Shown one piece after another: positions 12,046-24,053 of a stretch of DNA of 64,000 bases. Position 1 is the first letter of the stretch; every line of letters starts with the position of its first letter. The notes below the pieces were generated by a model. The model did no database searches. It saw only the letters and a list, made by a program, of their open reading frames with translations, and had not been told where the DNA came from. Origin of the DNA: Tachypleus tridentatus (taxonomy: Eukaryota; Arthropoda; Merostomata; Xiphosura; Limulidae); contig NW_027467782.1 of the NCBI RefSeq assembly GCF_004210375.1, forward strand, positions 29,367,276 through 29,431,275, given 5' to 3'. Both the position numbers and the translations under genes were made by a program.

Positions 12046-13609
12046 TTGCATCCTTTTACCCTATCCACTGAGGTATTTTTACAGTGCATAACACGAGGGT
12101 TTAGTGTCACACATTAAAATGTTTATTAAATAACTTTATGGTTATGTTATACCAATTAGAATAGCATAAAATATTAGCTAATAATCTATATTTTAATAGC
12201 ATATAAGTTTTAAGTTCTTAACTCTATAAGGTAATATTTGAAAAAATACAGAATTTTTCCTATCCTGTCATCATCCTTTAAAAAAGTATGAAATTGTACA
12301 TAAACTATTCTCCATAAAATTGTCATTGCTCAGGTAAACCACTTTTATTATAGTCCTCAACGTTGTTTGGTTACAGAGTTATCAAATATAAAATCAGACC
12401 CATTCTGCCACACCCACCCATCACATCTTTTCTTTCATAATTCATTACTAGTTCACTCATACATTTAATTATATATTACCTATAACCAGCAGACACTCAA
12501 GGTTTTCATCTATCAAATGCCGTGTTGTATAACATTCTATTCTGAACAGTTAAATGTCAGTTTCTCTCAGAGTATGAACAATGTTCCTCTAAGAAATTTA
12601 ATGACTAGCTTGGATTAATTTGTAATGACCATTGTTCTAGTCAGAAAGCCAGAAAAATTTTGAGGGGTAATGGAATTTGTATACTTTTTGCATGTTATTA
12701 GTTTATATTGTTTGGAGTAGTATTTAATTAAATAAAACTCATTAATTGCAATACAATGAATAAATAGTATACAAAATTAGGGTTAACTCTCTTTAACAAC
12801 CGAGAGCAAACAAAAAAATATTTGTGATGTATTTTATTTCTTGTTTTCATGGTTATTTTTTATGTATAATAAAATAAAGATGCTTCTTGAGGTTCACATG
12901 TAAGCTGCTTTTACTAGCTTTAGTAGCTCGTTGGTAATGTAATTCAATAGCATAATGGAGCTGCACATTCCCGGAGTTATTTACAACTTATAAGCATCCA
13001 GAGAGTAGTAAGTCATGTCTCAAAAATCAATAAAACAATTAAATTTAAATATAAATAAATGCATATTGTTACAAACCTAAAGCTAATTAGGATAAACAAA
13101 TGGGTTGTTATATTACTATACGAAGTCATTATAGAAATTAAAGTAGGTAATTCAGATTTTATTTTATTTTTATGGTTGCACAGTTAATCGTAATTACCAA
13201 TCTCATTTTGAAGTGGGTTAGAGAAATAATATACATATATTATCAAATTTTGTTAAAAGAAACAGTTTCAAATGTATTTAGGAAGTCTTAGGGATTAAAT
13301 AAAGGAATGTTGAGACTTTGAGATAAGGAAAAGTATTTTTAATTTAGATGTGAAAATTACTTGACACACGGACTTTAAAAATAAAAAATACTCAATATAC
13401 TTATGGACAAATATTTATTTTATTTTATTTGAAATACTTCTAAAAATATGATATATTTGTATGTTAAAGACTTACAATATAAAATTAAACACTGCCATAT
13501 TTTGTGAAGATATACACACTATATTGAAAGTTAAAAGTATTTAATCTAAGAAGATTTTAAACAAGTACAAAGAGGTCACATGGTTGGTCATATAAATCGA
13601 CCCTATTTC
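12046..13609. mobile_element. piggyBac-like element (copy 3)
   Basis: Homologous over its length to the copies at 9661 and 13610: a GTTTAGTGTC block near the left end, a TAGCTAATAATCTATATTTT block, and GTACAAAGAGGTCACATGG near the right end. The left end falls inside minisatellite sequence. The right end runs straight into copy 4 without a recognisable TTAA between them. No transposase. Confidence 0.55.
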
Positions 13610-15345
13610 ACTCCTGGTGTCCTTTACTGCACATGATACAAAGTTTTAGTGTCTTACATTCAAACTTTTACTAAACTGCTTTTTGTTTATGATACAACAA
13701 TTATTATAACATAAGAACTTGACTAGTAATCCATATTTTAATAGTATGTAAGTTTTAAGTTCTTAATTCTACAAGGTAATATTAAAAACATCCTGAATTT
13801 TCCCTAAGTATTCTTCCTTCTCTTCTCTGTTTTACCCACCACCCCTTGAAAAAGTACAAAATTAAGCTTAAAGTACTTACTATAAAATTGTTGTTTCTCT
13901 CACTAACGGCTCGGCATGGCCAAGCGTGTTAAGGCGTCGCGACTCGTAATCTGAGGGTCGTGGGTTCGCATCCCATTCGCACCAAACATGCTCGCCCTTT
14001 CAGCCGTGGGGGCGTTATAATGTGACAGTCAATCCCACTATTCGTTGGTAAAAGAGTAGCCCAAGAGTTGGCAGTGGGTGACGATGACTAGCTGCCTTCC
14101 CTCTAGTCTTACACTGCTAAATTAGGGATGGCTAGCACAGATAGCCCTCAAGTAGCTTTGTGCGAAATTCTAAAACAAATCTCTCACTAACTGTGATTGT
14201 TGCTACTTTCAATTTTATTTGGTTACAGAGCTATCAAATAGAAAATCAGATCCTCCCTTGCCATCTGTCACATCCTCCTTTTCAGAATTTGTTACTAATT
14301 CTCTCTTACATTTAATTACATATTACTTGTAGATAGTAGAAAGTCAAGCTTTTCTTTTGTCAATTGATGTGTTAAATTATGTTTTGATTAGGTTGGCATG
14401 AATTTCACTTATAATACAACTTTGGTTCCCACAGGAATCACAATGACTAGCTTGGATAAAATTGTAAAGTCTCTTGTCGCATAGTTAATCTGTGATCTTC
14501 AGTATATTATTTAAATAAATAATAATTGTTTAGTGCATTACTACCATTAGTATAAAAAACAGGCTTAAGTTTCACTGACAATCAACAGCAAGAAACAAGA
14601 AGTTTTGGTAAATACTTTATTTCTTGATTTTCATGTTTGTTTGTTATTTATTATTATAAAAGTAACTAAAATATAAAAGTAGGGATCTTTTAGGTTAGTA
14701 AAGACTAAATTAGATAAAATAAATAATATGATAAAAGTGTTTCACAAGGCACCCAAATGAACTGCATGTGCTCCAAGTGATTTAAACCTTATAATGGCAC
14801 AGATAGTAGCTAGAAAAGGTTCAAAGTGCAAGAAAACAAAATTTGATTATAAATGTATGTGCACTATTATGAGCTTAAAACTACATCAGATAAACAAAAG
14901 TAGTTTCATGTTACAATTCTAAGAATAAAAGAGGGTAATTTAGTTTTATTTAATGGTGGTTAGGAGATTAATCGAACTGACTGATCTGGTTTTAAGATAG
15001 GGTAGAGAAAATGAAAGGTGAAATATGAAGTTTTCTGGGAAAACATTTGAAATGTATTTAAGTGGTTTTATAAATTGCACAAAGGAATACTGAAACTTTT
15101 TTGGAGGAGAAAAAATATTTTTAATCTTTACACACTGCATCCTCAAAACAAATACATTATATATTTACAGACAAACCTTTATTGTAGTTTGTTAAAATAC
15201 TTCAAAAAATATGATTTTGTTGTGTGTGAAAGACTTGTAATGTTAACTGAAAGACTACCAAGTTTTCTTAAGACTTGAAATGAGTACAAAGAGGTCATGT
15301 GTTTGGTCATTTTAACTGAATTCATGATGAGAGGGTTAAATTCAA
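13610..15345. mobile_element. piggyBac-like element (copy 4) carrying a SINE
   Basis: It begins with GATACAAAGTTTTAGTGTC and ends GAATTCATGATGAGAGGGTTAA. Without the SINE insertion (13908-14191) it is about 1.45 kb, close to copy 3 and longer than copy 2, so about 1.5 kb is probably the family's usual length. The weak reading frames near its right end are not transposase-like. Confidence 0.55.
13908..14180 (+). mobile_element. Full-length family 1 SINE with 11-bp target-site duplication
   Basis: The tRNA-like head has GGCTCGGCATGGCCAAGCG and the B-box-like GGTCGTGGGTTCGCATCCC. Then come GCTCGCCCTTTCAGCCGTGG, the AATCCCACTATTCGTTGG block, AGAGTTGGCAGTGGGTG and the GTAGCTTTGTGCGAAATTC tail. 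CTCTCACTAAC lies directly before (13897-13907) and after (14181-14191) as a perfect target-site duplication. It inserted into a piggyBac-like element and is younger than it. SINEs of this kind move using LINE enzymes. Confidence 0.93.
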
Positions 15346-15925
15346 AAGCACTTTAATGAAATCATAACATTACAAGTCCCATTACAACTTTCTGAGCCAA
15401 GGAAAGTTCCATGAAGATATAATAATGAAGAGCCTGCTGCTTCTTTCAAGGGCAATGACCTTTTCATGACTATCTGATATCTGTAATATCATTATTTTAT
15501 TATCTGTAAAATAATTATTTTAGAACCAAAAATAATTTCATGACTATTTGACATTATAGGTCTTGTTACATCATTTAGAACCAAGAACACTTTCATGACT
15601 ATTACAGGTCTTTTGCATCGTTTAGAACCAAAAACACTTTTATGACTACCTAATATTACAGGTCTTGTAACATTTAGAGCTGAGAAAACTTTCATGGTGA
15701 TGCAATGTTACAGGTCTACCAAAGGTGTTCAAACTCAAAATTATTTTCATCAGGATTGTGTCCTTTTGAATTTACCACTTTCATAGTAATTTGATGTTGT
15801 AGGTTCTTTCATTTTAAGAACACTCTTGATATGTTGTAACTGTAAAGGCCTATTTACATCCTTCCAAGTCCAGAACACTTTCTGGTTGATCCTTTTGCAT
15901 TTTTTGAAGTGAAGAATATTTATGC
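15346..15925. repeat. Degenerate minisatellite, right arm
   Basis: At least six blocks of about 50-60 bp share ATTACAGGTCTTGTAACATT- and TTTAGAACCAAGAACACTTT-like cores followed by CATGACTA. It shares its unit with 11720-12045. Confidence 0.6.
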
Positions 15926-16859
15926 TTTTATTTATACAGTGAAGAACAGATACTATTAAAGTCGTATTCAATGAATAATATTTGTAAAAATTATTAATTT
16001 AAAAGAGTGGAATAGAGATCATCAAAATAGTACAGCCTTGATATTGATGAATCTTCTGTCCAGCTGAAGGAAGTGATAAAAGACACCAATAAGAACTACA
16101 TATAATCACATTCTGTTCTCATTTATAAAATCACACATTTCTCTTCACTAATTCACCAACTTGTGACAACTGCTGCAGCCCTTCCAGGTAGCACCTCTGA
16201 AGTGGAGTGTGTCTCCTCCAATGTGCACAGCACAGTCACGGACACAAAACACTACACCCACCTTAAATGAAGTTGATATGAGGAATAAGAATGACTAGGG
16301 CTATTTTTTATAACATTAATCCACAACTGTTTGCAGGACCATGAGCAGTGATTTCCTGGTTAATAAAAACATGATCAGTAACAAAAGTTGGATGTGTTTA
16401 TTGTTATTACTTAGTAAAATCTACATATACATCTATACTAATAATGAAATTAACTTTGACATGTGATTCAAAAGCATGCATGTAAAGTAAAGTCAGATAC
16501 ATGCCCTAAATCTAATAAGCTACATGTGTGTCACTCTGTCCTTTTTTTGACAGTTGGCTGGATTTTGTTCCTCTTGCACAAAATAGTAAAAGTGTTTTCT
16601 TTTTGCATCCCTCACATTTAGTTATCTTAAATCAACAAGTAAAGTATAGTGTCCCCTCCCTAGTGCAAAGAAAATGGCTTTACAGAACAGAAGAACCAAA
16701 TCTTGTATTGTACTCTTAGACTTTGAGAGAAGGATGAACCCACCATAAATGTTTCCCTAACTCATGGATTGTGTTTTAAATAATAGATATTATTGTATAA
16801 GAAAATTTAAAGGCTGAACACTATGTGCTTGGTGTGATTCTTTTGTGTGGTAAGGGGTC

Positions 16860-18585
16860 TTACCAGGAAAGGTTCCATATTTTTAGTTTACTTTCTGTAG
16901 ATGGGTGGCCTTGTGGTGACCCCTTCCAGGATTAACCTGAGAACCAGTTTTGGACGTTTTCAACAGGTGTTGTGGACATTGTGTCAGATGTTGGTGTTCG
17001 GGTATGATGTTCATGAAACCCTGGTGTAGCTGCAATGTCCTTGTTTAGCATTGTAACGTGTAGCCTCATAGGACTCCATTGTGGGCAGGGTCAATGGGTA
17101 GTAAATCTTCCTCTCACTCTTATGAATTCCATAATCCTTGAAAATCACCACAACCATCAGATCTTGTAGCACAATTTTTAATCCTTCATTCTTTATCTGA
17201 TTAATCCTTAGGGCATATGTCTCCCTTTTTCATTTAAAAGGGATTAAAGTGGAATATTGGCTTTCCCAAGTCCATCAAGAAGCTATGTTTTGGGGACATC
17301 TTTGTGGAAATATCAACCCCAAAACACAGTGAACACCTCCTGAATTTTAAGGCCATTGGGGATATACCCATTGATGTTACTCCCCCCTTGCTACTGTGAA
17401 TTCTTTACAAGGAGTAATTGTTGAGAGTAATTTGAAGAACATTCCTGAGTTGGAGATTCTTGCTTGTTTCCCCAACCAAGGAGTTTCTGTTGTGCAGCCA
17501 TTTCTTCACTTGCAAGGACAGAATTATGCTGCCAACCAGTGTCGTAATTTTGACATTTAAATTGTTACATCTGTCTGCCTTGACATCTACCTGAATTGTA
17601 AGGTGTGGGTATATTCCTAACCCTCTCTGATTTTTTCAGTGCCAGCAGTTTTGATTTCAAAGACATCACATCGTAGTTCTTTGACGTGCACTTTTTTGTG
17701 GTGGCAAAGACCACAATGCATATGAGTACAAACTGGAACCACATTGCATTAAAAGTAGTGGTTGTCACCTCTTTTACTTTTGTCCTTGTCTTAGGTGGGT
17801 GGAGGAGAAAGAGGTACAGTGTTTTAAAACAGTTGACAACATTTAGCTTGAAACTCAGAAATTATTTTTCCCCAACTCCATTTCAGACATATGCTTCTGC
17901 ACTATGTACCACTGCTGCAGTGCGAGTGCAGAAAGATTTATTTTCCAACAATGTGAAGAGTATTTTGCCCTCTTTGGATAAGTGAATTGGCAAGTCAGTG
18001 TCTACTCCTCACTCTGTTCCCACCATTCTTTCCAGTGATTGCCCAGGTCCAGGTTTTTCAGCCCTGCTTCTGGCAATATGCTATTAAACTTTAATCCTTA
18101 CCACAGCATTCCCTTGAGGTTCTATCTTCCTCAGTGAGCTGTGCTCTTTTAGAATAGACAGTCTGCCACTCTTCTTTTTAGCCTTCATATTCAGGTGCAC
18201 TGGTAGAATTGGGTGTGCCATTGGATGTCATTGCTGTTTCCACTGATCAGCCCATACTGCAATAGCTTATTATCATTCCCACTTGTTTATCTTTCTTTGA
18301 GTCATCTGAGGAAGGCAGATATTTCCAATTGAATGTACTATCTCTTTACTAAATATCTTTCAAACCATTCTTCTATTCCTATTTATGCATATGGTTTAAA
18401 GTACGGTGTCTCTGTACAACCTGCCAAGGTTTTTCTCCAAATGATTGAGAGGGGGGAAGTTGTCCTTACTAGGTTATGCATTGGTCACAGCTTTTTTAAC
18501 TCATTATTTTCTTTCATCTGCGACTGAGCCACCAATTTGTGGCCTTTGTAACACTCAAGTCACAATAAACCAAACTTATGATTGT
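16860..18585 (+). mobile_element. I/Jockey-type LINE relic: leader, ORF1 remnant, end of ORF2
   Basis: Seen in fragments: near 17250-17450, FPKSIKKLCFGDIFVEIS and DIPIDVTPP, then QGVIVESNLKNIPELEILAC, which follow the ORF1 pattern of I-superfamily LINEs. Near 17560-17830 come YIPNPL, FQCQQF and CGGKDH with spaced Cys/His in the order of the CCHC zinc knuckles. Near 18430-18590 come RGEVVLTRLCIGHSFF and a PPICGLCNT motif, the closing part of ORF2 after RNase H. Most of the endonuclease and reverse transcriptase is missing, and the frames are riddled with stops and slips. The relic continues at 21934-22205 beyond an inserted LINE. The leader at 16860-17100 is assigned only by position and base composition. 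Confidence 0.75.
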
Positions 18586-18596
18586 AATGATGGCAC

Positions 18597-21500
18597 TAAC
18601 TAACTAAACTACCGTGGCAGGTGTTCAGTTTAGAGAGAGAGAAATCAGAAGAGTTCTCTCTCCAACTGGGGTGTTCAGGAACTTTGTAGTTCCTCTTCGT
18701 CCCCTTTCGTGGATTGTTATTAAGATTAAGTGGTGGTTTTTTTTATTATTATTATTTTAATAAATTAATTATCGTTATTATTCTTGACTTTTTGGGTGGA
18801 GGCAAAGGCAGCAGTGGAAAGAAAGGCCGGGACCTGTCCCGAAAAGAAAAAAGTTGGGCAGATGTGAACGTGAATGTAATTCATTCAAATTCAGATCAAA
18901 TCAAACGGCCCGATTCTGGGTCTGGCAAAAAGGTTGCCTAGGTTGGGATCTAGAAATCCAATGTCTGAAGATTTTGATGTGGGGGGAAACGGGAGTGCCC
19001 CGAGAAAACCCACTTTCACACGACAGGCGCCGAAAGTTTTGCCTGTCGTGTGCCCTGTACCTGAAAAAAAGGAATTCATGTTAATAACATAGATTTTATT
19101 TATTTAGATTCTTTGTTGAGTGGATTGTGATTCTTGAAATATGTTGTAAGGTGATATGTATTTTGTTGGTGCACTTGATAATTTGTGTAGTGATGCCGTT
19201 AGTTTGTTTCTATTTTCTGCTTTTAGATAATATTTGAGAGAAAGTTCTGTTATTCTATCTCTTATAGTTGGTAAATTACTAATTTGGTGTAGATAATTTG
19301 TTGGCGTAAAAGATGGTAAACTGAATGCGGATTTTAATATTTTGTTTTGTTGTACTTGGATTTTTTGGAGTGTGTTGTTTGACATATTGTATGTTACTTG
19401 ACATCCGTACTCTATTAGTGGACGGATGTAAGCCTTGTATATTTGTATAATGGTGTTCGGTGCGCATTTCGATTGTTTACCGGTTATAGTCTTTAGATAT
19501 GAAATCCTTTTTCTGATTGATGAGTGTATATTGTTTATGTGTTTTTTCCATGTTAGTTTTGTGTCGAAAGTGACGCCAAGGAATGTGATGTTTTTGCTCA
19601 TGTTAATGGTTGTGTTTCCAAGTGATAGTTTTATTTTTCTAGATTTTTCTTTGCTTCTTTAGTTTTCTATAGAAGGTGATTGCTTGTGTTTTTGTCGGAT
19701 TTAACACGACCCTCCACTTGTTGCTCCATGTTGAGACGTTGTTTAGTGATTCTTGTACGCGAGACATGGCCATTACTGGGTTTCTTGAGGTGCTCCAGAT
19801 TGCGATGTCGTCTGCGTATTGTGAATTGTGTGTGTATGTTAGATTTGGAAAAGGTATGTCACTGACGAAAATTATGTATAGAAGTGGAGAGAGGACTGAT
19901 CCTTGGGGCACTCCTGCCGTTATATTAAATAATTTTGATATGGTTTTATTGACTTTTACTTGTGCTGTTCTATTGGTTAAAAAATTTGAAATCCATTTGA
20001 CTATCGTAGGATTTATTTGTAGGTGATTTAGTTTGTATCTGATGGCGTTGTGCCAAACGCTGTCGAATGCTTTTTTGACATCTAGGAATACCCCGATGGT
20101 TACTTGATTGTTGTTGTAAGCTTTGTAGATTGATTCGGTGAGTCGTGTTAGGTGATCTGTTGTTTGTCTATTTTTCTGGAGGCATTTTGAGATTCTGGAA
20201 GGATGTTGTTTGATTCGCAAAATGGAGGAGACGATTGGAGATAATTCTCTCCATCAGTTTGCCAAGACAGCTTAACAGACTGATGGGGCGGAAATTATCT
20301 GGATTTGTTCTGTTAGTTTGTTTCTTGGGGATCGTTGTTATGATGGCTTTTTTCCACGTGTCAGGGTAATACCCGGTCGCTAGTGAAATGTTCATGATGT
20401 TTGTGAGGTGTTGTAGTAGGAGAGTGGAACTTTTTTGAGAATAATATTTGGTATTTGGTCATGTCCGGGGAAGTGTTCTTCAAGTTTTGATATTAATCTT
20501 TAGTTCGGATATGGTTATTTTTCTATTGATTGAATTTGAGTATGCTTCTAGTGTCTCTCCGGGAAATCCTGGTGAGAATGGAGCTTGGTTTGTATTTATG
20601 TAGTTGTTGACATGGTGTTGGTGTTGTGTGTCGAAATCTACTGAGTTTAAATCGCTCAAAGCGGATTTGTAATAGTCAGCTAATAAGTCAGCTTTCTCTT
20701 CGTCCGTCCTTGCGATTTTATTGTTGTGTGTGATGTGTTGTAGCATGTGATTTGTGTTTTGTCTGAAGCAATACTCTTGAATTTTTCCAGAATTCTTTTG
20801 GATTGTTCTTGGTTTTTCTAAGTTTTGCAGAAGTTATGCCAATTGTTTTCTCTGACTTTTTAATTTCTTGTTTAATTTTTGTATTTGTTCTATTGATTTC
20901 TGTTTTAATGTGTGGATCGCGTGTGATGTAGTGTGTTCGTCTTAATTGTCTGCGTTTGATTATTAGTGCGTGAATTTCTGGTGTTAGAGTCCATTGAATA
21001 AGTGATTGTTTTCTTTTGATTTAGGAATTGTGTTTTTATGGCTTTCTTTATGGCTTCTGTAATTTGATCAACATAGTTGTCTAGTTCTGCTTTGTTATTT
21101 ACATGTTCGATTGGATGGGGTAGGTATGAGTCCAGAGAGGCATTAAAAGTGAGCCAGTCTGTTTCAGTGTAGGTGTATGCGGAAGGAGTCACGTACGCCA
21201 CAGCAGGGTGGCGCGGGTGAATCATACATGACATGGGGAAGTGGTCACTGGTGATTTCATCATGCACTTTAAAGTTAGATATTCTGTTAACCATGTCCTT
21301 GGGTGCAATGATGAAATCGAGTACATCGTATGAGCCGTTAGCGGCTGAGAAGTGTGTAGGTGTATTGTCATTAATTAAGTGCATTTTATTGCTAGAGATA
21401 ATTTTTTTTATGCACGATCCTCTGCGTGTGTCTCTGTTACCCCTTAATTCTGTGTGCGGTGAATTAAAATCTCCATAATAATTGGTTTGGGTTTACGATT

Positions 21501-21922
21501 AACACATTTTGAAGGAAGTTAATGTCGATGTCTTTGGTTGGTGAGCAATATATGGCTAGAATCGGAATAGTTAACCGGTTGTTAAAGTGGATATTACAAA
21601 AAATGGTCTCATTAATGTCAGATTTGAAGGAATCTTCTATTGAGATTATTTGCGATATTTTTGTACTAAAGTAAGTTATTATACCTCTGTTGTTTTCTGA
21701 GTGAGGTATGCTGTGTGAGATGAATCCGGGGATTGTGGTGTTTTGTTTTTCTGTGCAAAGTGTTTCTGAAACGATGATTATGTTGGCGTTTATATGTTTG
21801 TTTATGTTGTATATTTCTATCCTTTTGTCTTTGAGATTTCCTTGGCAGTTGATGTGTAAGATTTTAATGTGTTGTATCATTGTGTTGTTTTATTTCCCTT
21901 GCGTGAATTTTGAGTGAAAGAA
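18597..21922 (-). mobile_element. 5'-truncated LINE, nearly whole ORF2 with frame slips
   Basis: Reading leftwards: ORF2 begins at 21880 (MIQHIKILHINCQG), an AP-endonuclease start with SETLC and later DFNSPHTELRGN and SDHFPMS (to about 20905). Reverse transcriptase follows (20746-19639) with FRPISLLSC, FLDVKKAFDSVW, AGVPQGSVLSPLL and YADDIAIW. A C-terminal part opens FLGVTFDTKLTWKKHI (19601-19104), typical of Jockey/CR1-like LINEs. A 3' UTR with TTTCTCGGGGCACTCCCG and an A/T-rich run leads to a TAGTTTAGTTAGTTAG end at 18597. AATGATGGCAC flanks the insert at 18586-18596 and 21923-21933, a perfect 11-bp duplication. The 5' cut falls 42 bases before the ORF2 start, so ORF1 is absent. About five frame slips and few stops suggest a young copy. 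Confidence 0.9.
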
Positions 21923-21933
21923 AATGATGGCAC

Positions 21934-22205
21934 CATTTACTATATGCCTTAAGTATGGGTTTACCCTTGACATTGGAAATGGTAACACTGTCCGACTTCC
22001 TCATGTCTTTAACTTTTTTATGGGCCATTTGCATTTTTAATTCTATTTAGATCTTTTGTACAAATTTTGGACATTGTTTTGTTTTAATTTAATTTATTTT
22101 TTTGCCTTTTATAAGACATTCCTTTTTCCTATTTTACTGCTTGTTTGGTGTAGATAGTCTAGTTGGTTTGTGCCAGTAAACACCAACCAACTGAACACAA
22201 TGTAG
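21934..22205 (+). mobile_element. 3' end of the interrupted I-type LINE
   Basis: Directly after the second AATGATGGCAC copy, plus-strand reading gives LDIGNGNTVRLPHVFNF, which fits the extreme C-terminus of an I-type ORF2. A T-rich 3' UTR follows, with GTGCCAGTAAACACCAACCA. It continues the relic ending at 18585. Confidence 0.65.
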
Positions 22206-22950
22206 AAATATCAAAGTTGTTTTGATTAACAAAGTTTCCATTTCTTTGTTAGGTGGAATTGCCATAATAAAATGAGAAAGTGCTTAACAGTCATGAAATA
22301 CAATTATATAGAAACATCACAAAGTCTAAAATAGTGGTTATGTACATAATAATGTGAAGGAAGTTTTTCATGACAATATGACTGAATCTATTTTACTGAA
22401 TTATTTTGCATGGTGATGTATTTTATGTTTAAGCAGTCAGTCAGGTTTAAAAGCAATCCTTTTGGCAAGTTGAAGTAATGTGTTCAATAAATACAAGTTG
22501 ATTTTTGTTGCAAACTGCAGGTAAAGAACAGTATTTAGGGAAAAAGATGCAAGGCTCATATCACTTGTTATTGCACTGAAATTGAAAAAGTATAATTAAG
22601 GGAACATGAAGACTGAAGAATTCAGTAGTACTTATTCAGTAACCTGTTTCTATTGTTTTTTAGCTGTATTGGACTCACTGCAGTTTATTTATTGTATTCA
22701 GTGCAATTATTTTGTTACAAAATATAATAAACTTAGTTTATTGGAGTTCGTGTATCTGTTAAAATCAGTAAAATATATCCCAGTAAATGACAAGTTTTAG
22801 AAAAGATGTTGGAAAGCCCTTCATTTTTTTATTTTTTTTTTACATTAACTTGCATGAATAATTTATGTGCATCTCTAAACAACAGTTCATAAGTTATTTG
22901 TAATATATAGGAATACATTCGTGAAGATGAGAAACACACTTCAAGTAAAA
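22206..22950. other. ATR intron, nothing recognised
   Basis: AT-rich, no conserved exon. A 64-codon open frame at 22606-22800 has no recognisable motif and is taken as chance. Confidence 0.4.
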
Positions 22951-23122
22951 TGTATTCTGAAGACAGCTGGTATGGATATTAGAACTTTAATTAACATAAA
23001 GCAGAGTCAGTTGCAAACTCTCTCTTTGTTAACCTGAAGATTACATGAGAAGACCAAAATATTCTTCTGTGCTTTATGTTAATTAAAGTTCTAATATCCA
23101 TATTAGCTGTCTCAAGAATACA
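22951..23122. mobile_element. Foldback/MITE-like element with 53-bp inverted arms
   Basis: The arm at 22951-23003 and its inverted counterpart at 23070-23122 match at nearly all 53 positions (shared core GGATATTAGAACTTTAATTA), around a 66-base loop. The loop holds AACCTGAAGATTACATGAGA, a decayed form of the GGCCTGAGAAAGTCGAAACG block seen at 44070. Related half copies lie at 35715-35800 (minus) and 44052-44165 (plus). Confidence 0.75.
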
Positions 23123-23205
23123 TATAGGAATACAGATTATTTTGAAGTAGAGAAGTTTGAGTTGAAACTTAAATAAATGTTTATCTTTTTTTGTTTTGTT
23201 TTTAG

Positions 23206-23341
23206 ATTAGAAATGAGGAGATTGAGTGAGAACCAAAAGTCTTCATTTTTTTATTTAAGTGTAGAAGATGAAAACTTTGCTTATGATTTGGTTCAAGAGC
23301 TAGTTAGGTCTTTCCTAGCAGCTGAAGACACCAGAATACAA
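23206..23341 (+). CDS. ATR: ATR exon, HEAT-repeat solenoid
   Basis: Seen: acceptor TTTTTAG, 136 bases, donor GTGAGT. After one joining base: LEMRRLSENQKSSFFYLSVE, then DENFAYDLVQELVRSFLAAE and DTRIQ. Known: ATR reads RLDFS......F.FV.GVEDSSFAYGLLMELTRAYLA at this point. The exon is intact and ends in phase 0, running directly into 29002. Joined to 11062 it would read ENRLEMRR, keeping frame while skipping about 110 family residues. Confidence 0.88.
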
Positions 23342-24053
23342 GTGAGTGGTTATTTTATACTGAAGTGTGTCTTTTGACTCTGTGTTATTGGTTTTATTTC
23401 ACATTGACATACTTATGAGAAATGGTTAGAATAATTAGACTACCTATACAAAAGTTGCACAGATTTGAAAAATACTTTATTTTCACTTTACTTAAATTTA
23501 AGTTTTCATTTGTTAAAACTTAATCATTTATTTTAAAAAAATTAGTTTAAAATATAATCTTAATTATCTATGAACCTTGCCATTTATTTCTTTCACTATA
23601 CATGAGATATTAAATTTTTTCAGAAATCTCAAAACAAATTGTTGATCACAGTAATCACTAGATATTCAGTGAGATATGACATTTAGTTTACATTACCCAG
23701 TTGCTTTCTTACCCAACAAATGGTTTGTAACATGATGTTCTGAAATATGGACAAACATGTTTTGAATCTCCTGTGGTCTTCAAAATATGGATACAAATGG
23801 GTGAAGAAGTTCAGTGCAACAAAACATAAGCCACATTTTAAGGTGTGTTTCCAAATCCTGGACTTACGAATGACAGCAGAATGTGCTTTTATATATTTCA
23901 AATACTGCATACCATTTTGGATTGTATATATGCTTTGAACAAAATACAGATTGTGACAATCATAACTCGCCACTGAAACACACTGTAAATGGAGAAAGTT
24001 TTAAATCGTCATCAGGTAAATAGAATAAATAAACTATCAAAAGATCATTTGTA

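Noticed and set aside
13908-14000. tRNA gene
   Set aside because: The A/B-box-like head belongs to a SINE with a non-tRNA body, A-rich tail and target-site duplication; the same applies to all other SINE heads here.
18597-18615. Telomere-like TTAG run
   Set aside because: Only a few units (TAGTTTAGTTAGTTAG) at a LINE 3' end; not TTAGG arrays.
19676-20026. 116-codon plus-strand ORF
   Set aside because: Antisense shadow of the minus-strand LINE reverse transcriptase.
23683-23973. 96-codon minus ORF
   Set aside because: No recognisable motif or splice context within the ATR intron; best seen as chance or an unnamed relic.
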